This document shows positions 1 through 8,676 of a stretch of 64,000 nt of DNA, piece by piece (within the stretch, counting starts at the first letter, position 1; each line of letters starts with the position of its first letter). Origin of the DNA: an uncultured Eubacteriales bacterium (GTDB taxonomy: Bacteria; Bacillota; Clostridia; Christensenellales; Aristaeellaceae); the NCBI GenBank assembly GCA_902800625.1, contig CADCFG010000013.1, forward strand, positions 1 to 64,000, written 5' to 3'. The notes under the pieces were generated by a model that did not search any database, was not told the DNA's origin, and saw nothing but the letters and a program-made list of their open reading frames with translations. The translations under genes and the position numbers were made by a program.

Positions 1-65
1 AAATGCCAGACCGTCTATGCGCCTGCGAGGGCGCGGCTAGTATTCCAGGGCTTTGCCCGCATGTG

Positions 66-89
66 AAAAACCCCCGGCTGTGCCGGGGG
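66..89 (-). terminator. Strong rho-independent terminator
   Basis: Read on the minus strand, an 8-bp perfect GC stem (CCCCCGGC with GCCGGGGG, 3-nt loop) is followed by five T residues. No convincing minus-strand protein gene lies to its right before the promoter at 282-310, so it either ends a non-coding transcript from 90-240 or acts mainly as a stem for a plus-strand gene left of the window, where the T-run is weak. Confidence 0.65.
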
Positions 90-281
90 ATGATTATTTG
101 GCTGACAGCCCTGTGACGCTCCATTCCGGGCGTCGAAAAGCCGGGCCGCGCGGGCCGATCCAAGCCCGGATTGCGAAACCCCGGGCTTTCCTGTCGGGCG
201 GCCCTTCCGAATGTTCTCCCGACCGGAAAAGGATAGGACGCTGGGCGGGGCGTTGCGTTGGTTACATGATCGTTCCATGAA
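90..281. other. Non-coding stretch with consecutive GC-rich hairpins
   Basis: No credible protein gene is seen. The stretch holds several inverted repeats in a row: GACGC/GCGTC, a GGCC-rich stem, a perfect 8-bp stem of AAGCCCGG with CCGGGCTT, and GTCGGG/CCCGAC. On the minus strand the series runs straight into the terminator at 66-89, as in a structured RNA. I do not recognise an RNA family: the SRP RNA tetraloop region, 6S and RNase P signatures were not seen. A palindromic repeat element is an equal possibility. Confidence 0.35.
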
Positions 282-310
282 TTGACACAAATTGCGTTTC
301 AGGATATAAT
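282..310 (+). promoter_or_regulatory. Sigma-A promoter for the CAP/BspA gene
   Basis: TTGACA at 282-287, a 17-bp spacer, and TATAAT at 305-310: a perfect consensus match. It implies a start near 317 and a leader of about 93 nt before the ATG at 410. Confidence 0.85.
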
Positions 311-409
311 TCATATGAATGGATTTTGTGCGGACCGCCGCGCACGGTGCGGCGGGAGCGCGAATCGTTGTTGTGACAGACGACAAATCTCAAACAGGGG
401 GAAAAGGAT

Positions 410-3400
410 ATGCGGATGGGAAGGACGATGTTTCGACTTGCGCTGCTCCTGGTGGTTGCGCTGGCGCTGGCTTTTTGCACGGGCGCGCTTGCGGATTCCG
501 TTGTCGCCAGGCTCCAGGTGCAATATGACCAGCAGGCCGCCAGGAGCATGCTGGCCATGATCAACGAATTTCGGCAGGGCAGCGACGCCTGGTATTGGAA
601 CGAGGACGACACCACCAAGACCGAACTGACCGACCTTGCCGCCCTGACTTATGATTACGAGCTGGAGCAGGTGGCGATGCAGCGCGCTGCGGAGCTCGTC
701 GCCCTGTTCGGCCATGTGCGGCCCAACGGGGAGCAGTGCTATACCGCCTATCCCTCCATGTCCGCCATGGGCGAAAACATCGCTGCGGGCCAGTGCACCG
801 CCCAGGCGGCTTTTACCAGCTGGCAGGAGACCGACGAACCCTACAGCGGCCAGGGGCATCGCCGGAATATGCTGAAAGCGAATTTCAACGTCATCGGCAT
901 CGGCCACGCGATCTACAACGGCACCCATTATTGGGTGCATGTGCTGGGAAAGAAGACCACGCCGGACACCACGGAAACCACTGCGGAGATGAGCTTCAGG
1001 GATATGGCGGTGGAGATCGACGTGTCGCGCGTGGAGAACAAAAGGGTGGAAGTCAGCCCCGAAACGCTCCAAATGGACATTGGCCAGAGCTGTCCGCTGC
1101 CCGATGTGCGCCAGAGCTACAGCGTGGCGGGCGGCTGGCCCCGCAACCTGGTCGTCAACGAGACGCTGGAAGTGGAGTGGAACGTGGGCGATGCCAACCT
1201 GGCCTCCATTTCCGATGGGCGCGTGACGGCGCAGCACGCGGGCACGTCCGTGCTCACCAGCACGGACGGCAGCTACAGCGTGCCGCTGGACATCAACCAT
1301 ATAGCCCTCGATGATTCGGATTACACCCTGGCGGTCGGCTCCGTGCGCTACAACGGCATCGACCAGAGGCCAGAGGTTTCCGTGGCTCACGGCGGCGCTG
1401 CCCTGACGCTGAACACCGACTATATGGTGGCCTATGAGAACAACACGGACGTGGGCCAGGCCACGGTCAAGGTCACCGGCATTGGCGATTACACCGGGGA
1501 AAAGACCCTGGTCTTTGAGATCCTGCCCTGCAAGCACGAATGGGGCGAGCCCATCGTCAACAAGAGCCCTTCCTATGAGGAGACGGGCAAGCGGACCAGC
1601 ATCTGCGTCAAGTGCGGCGCAACCCAGGAGGAGACGCTGCCCCTGCTGCCCACGCCCACGCCCGTGCCCACGGCAATGCCGACGCCCACGCCGGGCCCCA
1701 CTCCCGTGACCGAGTGGACGCCCAGCCAGGACGGCGAGGGCACCATCAACCTGCCGGAGCAGTTGAAGACGATTGAGGAGAGCGCATTCGAGGGCGTTCA
1801 GGCCGAGGAGGTCATCATACCTGACGGCGTGGAGCGCATCGAAAACCGCGCCTTCGCGGACAGCGAGATCAAGCATGTCTACCTGCCCAACTCCGTGGAG
1901 CACATCGAAGACGACGTCTTCGACCAGGTCGACGGCGTGGTCGTGGACGTGGAACCCGACAGCTATGCCGAGCAATGGGCCGTGGAGCGGGATTACATCA
2001 ACACGCCCGACGGGAATTTCGAATATCGGCTGGAGGACGACGGCTGCACCATCGTCAGGTACACCGGCGCGCTGGACAAGGTGCGCGTGCCCCCGGCCAT
2101 CGACGGCACTCCCGTGACGGCCGTCGCGGACGGCGCCTTCAAGGACTGCGCCAGCGTCACCGAGATCATACTGCCTGAAACCCTTGCCACCATGGGTAAG
2201 GATGTGTTTTCCGGCTGTGCGTCGCTGGTTCAGTTCACGATTCCCGAAACCATCACGGCGATTCCGGACGGAACGTTCTCCGGCTGCCTGGGCCTGACCG
2301 AGTATCTGGTTCCCGAACACATCACCGCGGTCGGCGACGGCGCCTTCAAGAACTGCGCCAACCTGCGCCGGTTCACCGTGCACAACGGCCTTACGGCCAT
2401 CGGGAGCGAGGCCTTCTCCGGCTGCGCTTCGCTGGAATACATCCTCCTGACCCAGCATCTGACCGAGATCGGCGAGGATGCCTTCGCCGGCTGCGACAAG
2501 CTGAGGATTGTGGCGATGCGCGACAGCGCGGGCGAGGGATATGTCAAGGCGAACCAGCTTCCCAACTACAAGATCTACGACCCCATGTACAGCACCTACG
2601 GGGATGAGCTGCTGGAATACCGGGGGACCGATTCCGACCTGGTGGTGCCGCAGGATCTTGGCCTCATCGGCGTGCATGACCGCGCCTTCGAGGACTGTGG
2701 CATAACGATAGGCGGCATGTTCGTGCCCATCTCCGTCACGCTGCCCGAGGGCATGACCCGCATCGGCCATCGCGCGTTCATGCGGTGCGACCAGCTGGCG
2801 ACTGTCAACCTGCCCCAGACCATGGTGAGCATCAACTCTTCGGCCTTTGAACAGTGCTCGATGCTCTCCTCCATCACAATCCCGGACAACGTGGAGTACA
2901 TCGGCAATTCAGCCTTCTCCGACTGCACCGCGCTCAAGAGCGTGCAGCTGGGGCAGAAGCTGTCCAGCATCGGCGCGTCCGCGTTCTATGGCTGCTCGAA
3001 GCTGACCGACGTGACCATACCCGATTCGGTCACCAGCATTGGCGGCGGCGCGTTCTCAAACTGTATCGCCCTGAAGAGCGTGGTCCTTCCGGACAGGCTG
3101 ACCAGCATGGAAGGCGCCGTCTTCTACGGCTGCAGCGTGCTGGACAACGTGACGCTTCCCGCGGGCCTGCAGGTCCTTCCCGGAAACACTTTCTGCAACT
3201 GCTCCAAACTGAAAAACGTGACCCTGCCGGAGGGCCTGACGGCCATCGGCAACTGGGCGTTCGGCAACTGCAAGGCGTTGACGCAAATCGCCATCCCGGC
3301 CAGCGTGACCTCCATTGGCGAATTTGCCTTCAGCGGCTGCTATCAGTTAAAGACGGTCTATGGCGTGCCCGGCTCCTATGCCGAAACCTGGGCCGCCGAG

Positions 3401-3433
3401 CAGGGCAAGACCTTCATAGCCATCGACGAATAA
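410..3433 (+). CDS. Secreted CAP-domain and BspA-like LRR surface protein
   Basis: A 1007-aa secreted protein. The first ~28 residues form a signal peptide ending around GALA. Residues ~35-190 are a CAP (SCP/PR1) domain, with the helix containing GHVRPNG, the MGENIA motif and the W..S.GHRRNML motif typical of bacterial CAP proteins. A middle region (~200-410) looks like Ig-like or wall-associated beta domains. A Thr-Pro-rich linker (~415-435) leads to BspA-type LRR_5 repeats (~440-1000) of the form 'IP..VT.IG..AF.GC..L', closed by a VYGVPGSYAE-type cap. The start is chosen from a purine-rich RBS (AGGGGGAAAAGG) just before 410; an in-frame ATG at 428 would also keep the signal peptide. The role is inferred as surface attachment or wall association; the CAP domain's activity is unknown. 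Confidence 0.9.
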   Translation: MRMGRTMFRLALLLVVALALAFCTGALADSVVARLQVQYDQQAARSMLAMINEFRQGSDAWYWNEDDTTKTELTDLAALTYDYELEQVAMQRAAELVALFGHVRPNGEQCYTAYPSMSAMGENIAAGQCTAQAAFTSWQETDEPYSGQGHRRNMLKANFNVIGIGHAIYNGTHYWVHVLGKKTTPDTTETTAEMSFRDMAVEIDVSRVENKRVEVSPETLQMDIGQSCPLPDVRQSYSVAGGWPRNLVVNETLEVEWNVGDANLASISDGRVTAQHAGTSVLTSTDGSYSVPLDINHIALDDSDYTLAVGSVRYNGIDQRPEVSVAHGGAALTLNTDYMVAYENNTDVGQATVKVTGIGDYTGEKTLVFEILPCKHEWGEPIVNKSPSYEETGKRTSICVKCGATQEETLPLLPTPTPVPTAMPTPTPGPTPVTEWTPSQDGEGTINLPEQLKTIEESAFEGVQAEEVIIPDGVERIENRAFADSEIKHVYLPNSVEHIEDDVFDQVDGVVVDVEPDSYAEQWAVERDYINTPDGNFEYRLEDDGCTIVRYTGALDKVRVPPAIDGTPVTAVADGAFKDCASVTEIILPETLATMGKDVFSGCASLVQFTIPETITAIPDGTFSGCLGLTEYLVPEHITAVGDGAFKNCANLRRFTVHNGLTAIGSEAFSGCASLEYILLTQHLTEIGEDAFAGCDKLRIVAMRDSAGEGYVKANQLPNYKIYDPMYSTYGDELLEYRGTDSDLVVPQDLGLIGVHDRAFEDCGITIGGMFVPISVTLPEGMTRIGHRAFMRCDQLATVNLPQTMVSINSSAFEQCSMLSSITIPDNVEYIGNSAFSDCTALKSVQLGQKLSSIGASAFYGCSKLTDVTIPDSVTSIGGGAFSNCIALKSVVLPDRLTSMEGAVFYGCSVLDNVTLPAGLQVLPGNTFCNCSKLKNVTLPEGLTAIGNWAFGNCKALTQIAIPASVTSIGEFAFSGCYQLKTVYGVPGSYAETWAAEQGKTFIAIDE

Positions 3434-3512
3434 CCCGCGTTCGCCGCGGCAGCCAGGGGCGGTTCCCGCGCTTTGGGGAATCGCCCTTCGCGCACTGGAT
3501 GGCTAATGGGTG

Positions 3513-3541
3513 TTGCCCAGCGGAGGATATCATGGTATAAT
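3513..3541 (+). promoter_or_regulatory. Promoter with extended -10
   Basis: TTGCCC at 3513-3518, a 17-bp spacer ending in TGG, and TATAAT at 3536-3541. It lies 80 nt after the stop of the CAP/BspA gene and points at a short stretch that ends in a terminator, so it may drive a small RNA rather than the next gene. Confidence 0.55.
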
Positions 3542-3547
3542 CAAACT

Positions 3548-3650
3548 ATGATCCCAGCCGCGCCGGATACAGACGCTTCAGAGTTTGCCGCGCGGCGCGA
3601 AACGTTACGCCTGTTTTCGAGAACCCCGGTGATCCCAACCGGGGTTTATT
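3548..3650 (+). ncRNA. Candidate small RNA between promoter and terminator
   Basis: About 100 nt are bounded by the promoter at 3513-3541 and the intrinsic terminator at 3622-3650, with no RBS-linked ORF. It contains an inner CCGCGC/GGCGCG pairing. No RNA family is recognised. An alternative is that the promoter is spurious and the terminator simply ends the upstream gene. Confidence 0.35.
3622..3650 (+). terminator. Rho-independent terminator
   Basis: AACCCCGG pairs with CCGGGGTT (8 bp) and is followed by TATT. It separates the CAP/BspA gene from the LRR-lipase gene. The 150 nt after it are AT-rich and contain a TATAAT at 3701-3706 without a good -35 box, the likely promoter region of the next gene. 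Confidence 0.7.
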
Positions 3651-3818
3651 GAAAACCGACATGTTAAATATCTAAAAACGCATTGTTTTGATGGAGTTAC
3701 TATAATTGTTTTTTCTGAATCTGGATATACAGGAAGGCTCGCATTAATCAGGGACGACGAACGACAACAGAAGCGGAGTATTGCGCGGCAAACGATTGCG
3801 AACAGGGGGAAGACTGTG

Positions 3819-6800
3819 ATGAAGAAGGTTTTTGCGCTTATAGGTATTTTATTCATGTTCGGGTGGGCTGCGGCTTCTGCCGATACGCTTGTCTTGCCCG
3901 CTTCCCTGACAGTGGTCGAGGAGGAGGCGTTCATGGGGGACACCTCGTTGGACGAGGTGGTGCTGCCGGAGGGATTGACTGAAATCCAAGCGAATGCCTT
4001 TGCCGATAGTTCGCTATCCGCGATCAATCTACCCTCTACGCTGACTTCGATTGGCGAGGGAGCGTTGCCGGACCCGGGAACGGTGATGGTGACGGCAACG
4101 GAAGGAAGTTGGGCATATGAATGGGCTCTCGAAGCGGGATATATTGGATTACAGGAAAGCAGTATCGATGATTTTATCATAGAAAATGGTAGAATAAAGA
4201 AATATATCGGCAGCGGCGGAGAAGTTGTTATCCCTTCAAAGGATAAAAATGGGAACAGCATCGTATCTATCGGCTCCAACGCATTTGCGGATTGTGAGAA
4301 TGTAACGCGCATAGTGATTCCTTGTGGAGTAAAAACCATTTGGGAGAAAGCGTTTTATAGATGTTCGAAGTTGGATACTGTAATCATTCCGAACAGCGTC
4401 ATGTATATTAATGACTATGCGTTTGCCTATTGTGGTGAATTGAAAACCGGAGCAATCCCAAAAGGAGTTGTGAGCATTGGGAGTAATGCGTTTCTGAATT
4501 GCGTTAAACTAAGCGATGTCATAATTCCGGATAGTGTAAAGGAGATCGGGTCATATGCGTTTAACGGTTGCAGCGGATTTACAAACCTGGTAATTCCTGA
4601 TAGCGTCACGTGGATAGGGATATATGCGTTTAGCGGTTGCAGCGGCTTGACAAGCGTCGAAATTGGTTGCAGCAGCCAAACAGATCCAACATCCCCGGTC
4701 AACGAAATAGATATCAGGACAGCGACCTTTAAAGGATGCAGTCGGTTAACAGACGTCAATATCTCAGGACGTGTTGTGAGTATTGACAGCGAGGCATTCT
4801 GTAACTGTCTCGAGCTGAAAAACCTGACACTTTGTACTGGCTTGAAGAGTATTGGCAACTCGGCTTTTCGCGACTGCGTAGATCTTGCACATGTAGACAT
4901 TCCGGATGGCGTCACGAGTATTGGAGAGTTTGCTTTTTATGATTGCAAATATCTTCAAAGCATTAACCTTCCGGATAGTGTAACGAATATCGGAAGAAAT
5001 GCGTTCTGTGGATGCCAGCGCCTTGTCAGACTGGAGATACCGGCCAATGTCGCATATATCAGTACTTCGACATTTGGGCTTTGCCACAACCTCGCAAGCG
5101 TTGTAATTGCAAATGGGGTAACAAGTATCGGAGATTCAGCTTTCAATGATTGCCATAACCTGACCAGCGTGGAGATACCGGACAGTGTCGTGTACATTGG
5201 GAGAAGAGCGTTCTATGCATGCAACAGCCTTACGAGCGTGGTTATACCAGACGGAGTTACAGATATTCGGACAGAGGCGTTTTGCCACTGCAACAGCCTT
5301 GAAAGCGTGGTCATTCCGCAAAGCGTTACGGGTATATGGTCAAATGCGTTTTGTGACTGTGGCAGTCTGACAAGTGTGGTTATCCCTGACGGGGTTGAGA
5401 GCATTGGGGAATATGCGTTCGCCTATTGCAGTAAACTGAACAGTATTGTAATCCCGCCCAGCGTCGCCGAGATAGATGATAGCGCTTTTGAGGGTTGCAA
5501 TGATCTGGTGGCTTTTGTACAGGCGGGTTCTTATGCGGAGCAGTACTGCGTCGGACATGGAATTACTTATCTGCTTTATACAGATGGAGATACAGTTGGT
5601 TCAGGTACGCAAACAGTTGATGGTATACTCAGGGAAGGCGATGGTTGGACGATCAAGTGGCAGATCACCTACGATGAAGATGGTCAGGGGAACAAGATCG
5701 ATGCGCAGCTTTATATCTATCTGATAGGCGCAAATGCTTCCAATGGCAGCCTGATGTTGTATTCCGAGCTGGACAATGTGTTCCTCATGCCCTGGCTTAC
5801 GGATGAGTATGGTTTCACCAAGGATATGTTCACAAAGATCAGCATCACTGGAGGAAATGCCAGCCCCTTTGAGATTGTATCTGATACTTTTAGTGGGTAT
5901 GTTAATGTTGGACTGGTGGATTTGAAGTATGTGCGAATCATACAGAGCCATGCGTTTGAAGGTTGCGGTAATCTGAAACAGGTAAACTATGATGCCAAGC
6001 TTGTAGATATTGGAGCAGCGGCATTCAAGAATTGCAACAAGCTGATTAAGTTTAATGGTGAAAACCATATCATAGCAATAGGTGATGAGGCGTTTGAAAA
6101 TACCCTTATTAGTAGTTTCACCTTTGAGAAAACGACCATGATTGGTGCTAAAGCCTTTGCCAATACAGGATTAAAGAGGATTGTTCTGTGGGAGCAGGTT
6201 TCTGACATTGGGGAAGAGGCGTTCGACGGATGTAATGATTTGACTATATGTTGTTACTATGATTCTGCGGCGTATAATTTCGCTGTATCGAATGGTATTG
6301 GGTATGAACTATTGGATTCTATTGACCAATTCCTGAAGAACAAAACGACAAAACTGGATGATTCTCTTCTGAGAATCACAGCGGATCTAAGCCTCGCTGC
6401 GTATACGGCTGGTATGTCGAGTGATGCGGATGTCAGAGAGTACTTGAGGGCCCTTGGGTTTAATAATCTATATTCCAATTATGGAGGAGGGGGCACAATG
6501 TTCAACTCTGGTTCATTGCAGTTCACCATTGGAACAAAAACGTTTAATGCTGATGAAAACGGTAATACAGACGTGTTGATCGTAGTTGCGCAGGGCTCAA
6601 AAAATATCTATGAACTTTTCCAGGATATGTTTACTGGGAATGGCTCTCATCGTGTTAATGGCTATCGGACAAATGACGTCGTTTGGGATTTCTACCATGA
6701 CATCATGTGGGGGAAAGAAAGCGACGGAGTAAATGGAATCATGGATGTTATCGATCTGCACAAGAACTATAAAGTGATTCTGACCGGGCATAGCTTGGGT

Positions 6801-7172
6801 GGTGCGGCAGTCAATCTGGTGGCGGCAGAACTGACGAAAACCTACTTTGGGAGAGATAATGTATATTGCTATACGTTTGGGGCAATTGACTCTATTCCGG
6901 CTGCGAACCCTGTTTCTACTGGTTATGAAAATATCCATAACGTTTATAACTGGTCGGATACCTGGTCTCCAAACCCCGAAGAATTTGGCAGTCGTCTGAA
7001 TAGTGGAGTAGGAAGCATGAACGGGAAGTTTGGACACATTGATTTGTTTGATCATGATTTTAGAAGTGAGTCGGATAAATCGAAAGCCGCTGAGACACAG
7101 ATGATTGATGCTGTCAACCATGCGATGCACAATTACGTAGCCGCGGTGTATGGGGGAGAGGTGACTCATTGA
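3819..7172 (+). CDS. Secreted BspA-like LRR protein with C-terminal class 3 lipase domain
   Basis: About 1117 aa. The signal peptide covers residues ~1-22 (MKKVFALIG..., cleavage after ASA). BspA-type LRR_5 repeats occupy ~23-580, interrupted by short caps such as GSYAEQYC. A non-LRR beta-rich insert (~590-680) is followed by a second short LRR block to ~830. The C-terminal ~270 residues resemble lipase class 3: GHSLGG at residues 990-995 (nucleophile Ser 992) and late Asp and His residues (HAMHNY near the end) as triad candidates. ATG 3819 is preferred to GTG 3816 because AGGGGGA lies 8 nt upstream. Base composition is clearly AT-richer than all neighbours, suggesting separate acquisition. 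The substrate is unknown. Confidence 0.85.
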   Translation: MKKVFALIGILFMFGWAAASADTLVLPASLTVVEEEAFMGDTSLDEVVLPEGLTEIQANAFADSSLSAINLPSTLTSIGEGALPDPGTVMVTATEGSWAYEWALEAGYIGLQESSIDDFIIENGRIKKYIGSGGEVVIPSKDKNGNSIVSIGSNAFADCENVTRIVIPCGVKTIWEKAFYRCSKLDTVIIPNSVMYINDYAFAYCGELKTGAIPKGVVSIGSNAFLNCVKLSDVIIPDSVKEIGSYAFNGCSGFTNLVIPDSVTWIGIYAFSGCSGLTSVEIGCSSQTDPTSPVNEIDIRTATFKGCSRLTDVNISGRVVSIDSEAFCNCLELKNLTLCTGLKSIGNSAFRDCVDLAHVDIPDGVTSIGEFAFYDCKYLQSINLPDSVTNIGRNAFCGCQRLVRLEIPANVAYISTSTFGLCHNLASVVIANGVTSIGDSAFNDCHNLTSVEIPDSVVYIGRRAFYACNSLTSVVIPDGVTDIRTEAFCHCNSLESVVIPQSVTGIWSNAFCDCGSLTSVVIPDGVESIGEYAFAYCSKLNSIVIPPSVAEIDDSAFEGCNDLVAFVQAGSYAEQYCVGHGITYLLYTDGDTVGSGTQTVDGILREGDGWTIKWQITYDEDGQGNKIDAQLYIYLIGANASNGSLMLYSELDNVFLMPWLTDEYGFTKDMFTKISITGGNASPFEIVSDTFSGYVNVGLVDLKYVRIIQSHAFEGCGNLKQVNYDAKLVDIGAAAFKNCNKLIKFNGENHIIAIGDEAFENTLISSFTFEKTTMIGAKAFANTGLKRIVLWEQVSDIGEEAFDGCNDLTICCYYDSAAYNFAVSNGIGYELLDSIDQFLKNKTTKLDDSLLRITADLSLAAYTAGMSSDADVREYLRALGFNNLYSNYGGGGTMFNSGSLQFTIGTKTFNADENGNTDVLIVVAQGSKNIYELFQDMFTGNGSHRVNGYRTNDVVWDFYHDIMWGKESDGVNGIMDVIDLHKNYKVILTGHSLGGAAVNLVAAELTKTYFGRDNVYCYTFGAIDSIPAANPVSTGYENIHNVYNWSDTWSPNPEEFGSRLNSGVGSMNGKFGHIDLFDHDFRSESDKSKAAETQMIDAVNHAMHNYVAAVYGGEVTH

Positions 7173-7339
7173 GGATAGACTGAAGGCATCCACTGACAGG
7201 GGAACGGTTTTGCATGTCAAATATGAGTCGCCGGGGACAGGTTCCTTGTCTCATGCTGTTTCCATGCAAAGGAGCCACTATGGCCGAGCGCATTGTCCAC
7301 ATCGACGGCACCACAGGCCCCTGTCCTGCCCGGACCACA

Positions 7340-7369
7340 AAAAAACCAGACCGAAAGGCCTGGGTTTTT
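7340..7369. terminator. Bidirectional terminator between convergent genes
   Basis: A CCAG.CC/GG.CTGG stem with a GAAA loop at 7346-7363 is flanked by an A-run on one side and a T-run on the other, so it can stop both the LRR-lipase transcript and the minus-strand YczE-like gene. Confidence 0.7.
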
Positions 7370-7454
7370 CTCATATATCTCTTGAATTCCGCATTCCAAT
7401 GGATGTGCCGCTATGGAATCACGACAGGTGTTTGGCAGATATTTTGTCGCCGGG

Positions 7455-8099
7455 TCAGCGCTCCAGGAAGGGCCTGGCCACCTTTTGGTTGAAGAACTCA
7501 ATGAGCGGGCCCATGAAGAAGGCCGTGATGATCGTGCCGATGCCCACCTCGCCCAGGATCTGCTTCAGCGTAAACCCGGCCAGCCTGCACAGCGCCACGC
7601 CGCCCAGCACGCAGACGAAGTCCGTGATCACGCGGCAAATGGGGAACTTGATCCTGCTCTGCTTCTCTGACCAGATCAGCGCCAGCGCGTCGTAGGTGGA
7701 CACGCCCAGATTCGCCGTGAAGTAAAATGCGGAGGCCAGGCACATGATCACGATGGCCACGGCCAGCAACACCAGCCGCACCGCCAGCGTGGGCTCCGGC
7801 AGCAGCCGCTGGACGCAGGATTGGGAGAACTGGGCGATGTAGCCCAGCAGGAACAGGTTGATCAGCGTCGCCAGGCCGATCTTCTTGCGGTCGAACATCA
7901 GCGCGAAGCACAGGAGCACCAGGTTCACGATGACATAGAGCGTGCCGAAGCCGATGGGGATGACGGCGTCCAGGCCGCTCATCAGTGACTGGAAGGGGTC
8001 CACGCCCAGCGCGGCGTGCTTGAACATGCCCACGCTGATGCCGCAGATCGCCACGCCCAGCGCGCTCATCAGGATGCGCCTGACCAACTGTTTGTTCAT
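7455..8099 (-). CDS. YczE/YitT-like integral membrane protein
   Basis: A 214-aa hydrophobic protein with about five or six predicted membrane segments. It has the N-terminal pattern of YczE/YyaS-like proteins, in which a basic start (MNKQLVRR) is followed by a 'G..I...G.....A.LG.DPF' stretch and later 'NLGVSTYDAL' and 'GIGTIITAFFMGP'. The molecular function of this family is not established. The start at 8099 has an AGAGGT ribosome site. It is transcribed alone, with a terminator at 7340-7369 downstream and another hairpin upstream at 8178-8214. Confidence 0.75.
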   Translation of the reverse strand: MNKQLVRRILMSALGVAICGISVGMFKHAALGVDPFQSLMSGLDAVIPIGFGTLYVIVNLVLLCFALMFDRKKIGLATLINLFLLGYIAQFSQSCVQRLLPEPTLAVRLVLLAVAIVIMCLASAFYFTANLGVSTYDALALIWSEKQSRIKFPICRVITDFVCVLGGVALCRLAGFTLKQILGEVGIGTIITAFFMGPLIEFFNQKVARPFLER

Positions 8100-8177
8100 G
8101 GGAATACCTCTAAATTCTTTTGCAGGATACAGGATGACATCAATTATAACATCTGACAGGGAGTCTGGCAAGGGCGA

Positions 8178-8214
8178 AATGAAAAGGAGCGCGACCCTTG
8201 TGGGGCGCGCTCCT
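8178..8214 (-). terminator. Rho-independent terminator
   Basis: AGGAGCGCG pairs perfectly with CGCGCTCCT (8185-8214). On the minus strand it is followed by TTTTCATTT. It ends the small HPr-like gene before the YczE-like gene. Confidence 0.8.
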
Positions 8215-8230
8215 CTGTCGTCCTTGTCGC

Positions 8231-8491
8231 TTATGCGCACTGGCTGTTTACGTGGCCCAGGCTCATGAAGAACTGCATCATGTAGTTCTCGTCGGCCTTG
8301 TTCATGCAGAACACCTCGTAGCAGTCGCCGTGATCCTTGCACAGCTCGCCGATGGCCACGTAGCGGGACAGCACGCTCTTGAGGTTGAACTCCTCGCGCC
8401 CGTCGGTGGAGCGGAGCAGCACGTCGTCGCGGCACTTGTTGACGGCCTCGATCAGGTTATCTATATCCTTAGCGTTCTTCAGAAGCATCAT
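8231..8491 (-). CDS. Small HPr-like protein without the phosphorylatable His
   Basis: An 86-aa soluble protein. The segment FNLKSVLSRYVAIGEL followed by an acidic turn and DENYMMQFF resembles the second half of HPr-fold proteins (the NAKSLMGLMSL helix and the final helix). The N-terminal half has no His at the expected phosphorylation site, so a classical phosphocarrier role is unlikely. The start has AAAGGA about 9 nt upstream; the double ATG allows 8491 or 8488. It has its own terminator. The family assignment rests on short pattern similarity only, so 'conserved hypothetical' is a fair alternative. Confidence 0.5.
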   Translation of the reverse strand: MMLLKNAKDIDNLIEAVNKCRDDVLLRSTDGREEFNLKSVLSRYVAIGELCKDHGDCYEVFCMNKADENYMMQFFMSLGHVNSQCA

Positions 8492-8516
8492 AATATCGCA
8501 TCCTTTCTGCGTCGCG

Positions 8517-8558
8517 CCGGCCGCTTCTCGCGCCTTGCGCGGAGGGCCGGGCTTTTTT
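8517..8558 (+). terminator. Plus-strand hairpin with T6 run, no obvious gene
   Basis: CCGGCC (8517-8522) pairs with GGCCGG (8545-8550), an inner CGCGC/GCGCG stem adds length, and six T follow. On the plus strand this is a good terminator, yet only the minus-strand HPr-like gene lies upstream. It may shield the PucR promoter from read-through, or be a leader hairpin of the minus transcript. Confidence 0.45.
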
Positions 8559-8599
8559 GCACCGGTTGCCCGGCACGATTATTATTATAGCCCGAGCGC

Positions 8600-8628
8600 T
8601 TGATTTTTCATCGGGCTTTGAGTATAAT
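8600..8628 (+). promoter_or_regulatory. Sigma-A promoter for the PucR-type regulator
   Basis: TTGATT at 8600-8605, a 17-bp spacer, TATAAT at 8623-8628, about 49 nt before the start codon. Confidence 0.75.
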
Positions 8629-8676
8629 ATTTAAAAAGGCTTTTGTGCTGCCAGCACAGCATGGGAGGCGAGCGTT

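Noticed and set aside
311..2770. 819-aa open frame on the minus strand opposite the CAP/BspA gene
   Set aside because: It is the antisense shadow of a high-GC coding sequence, His/Gly/Val-rich, with no RBS or family pattern.
4200..5500. Periodic DNA repeats in the LRR-lipase gene
   Set aside because: They encode the ~23-residue LRR units and are explained by the protein repeat.
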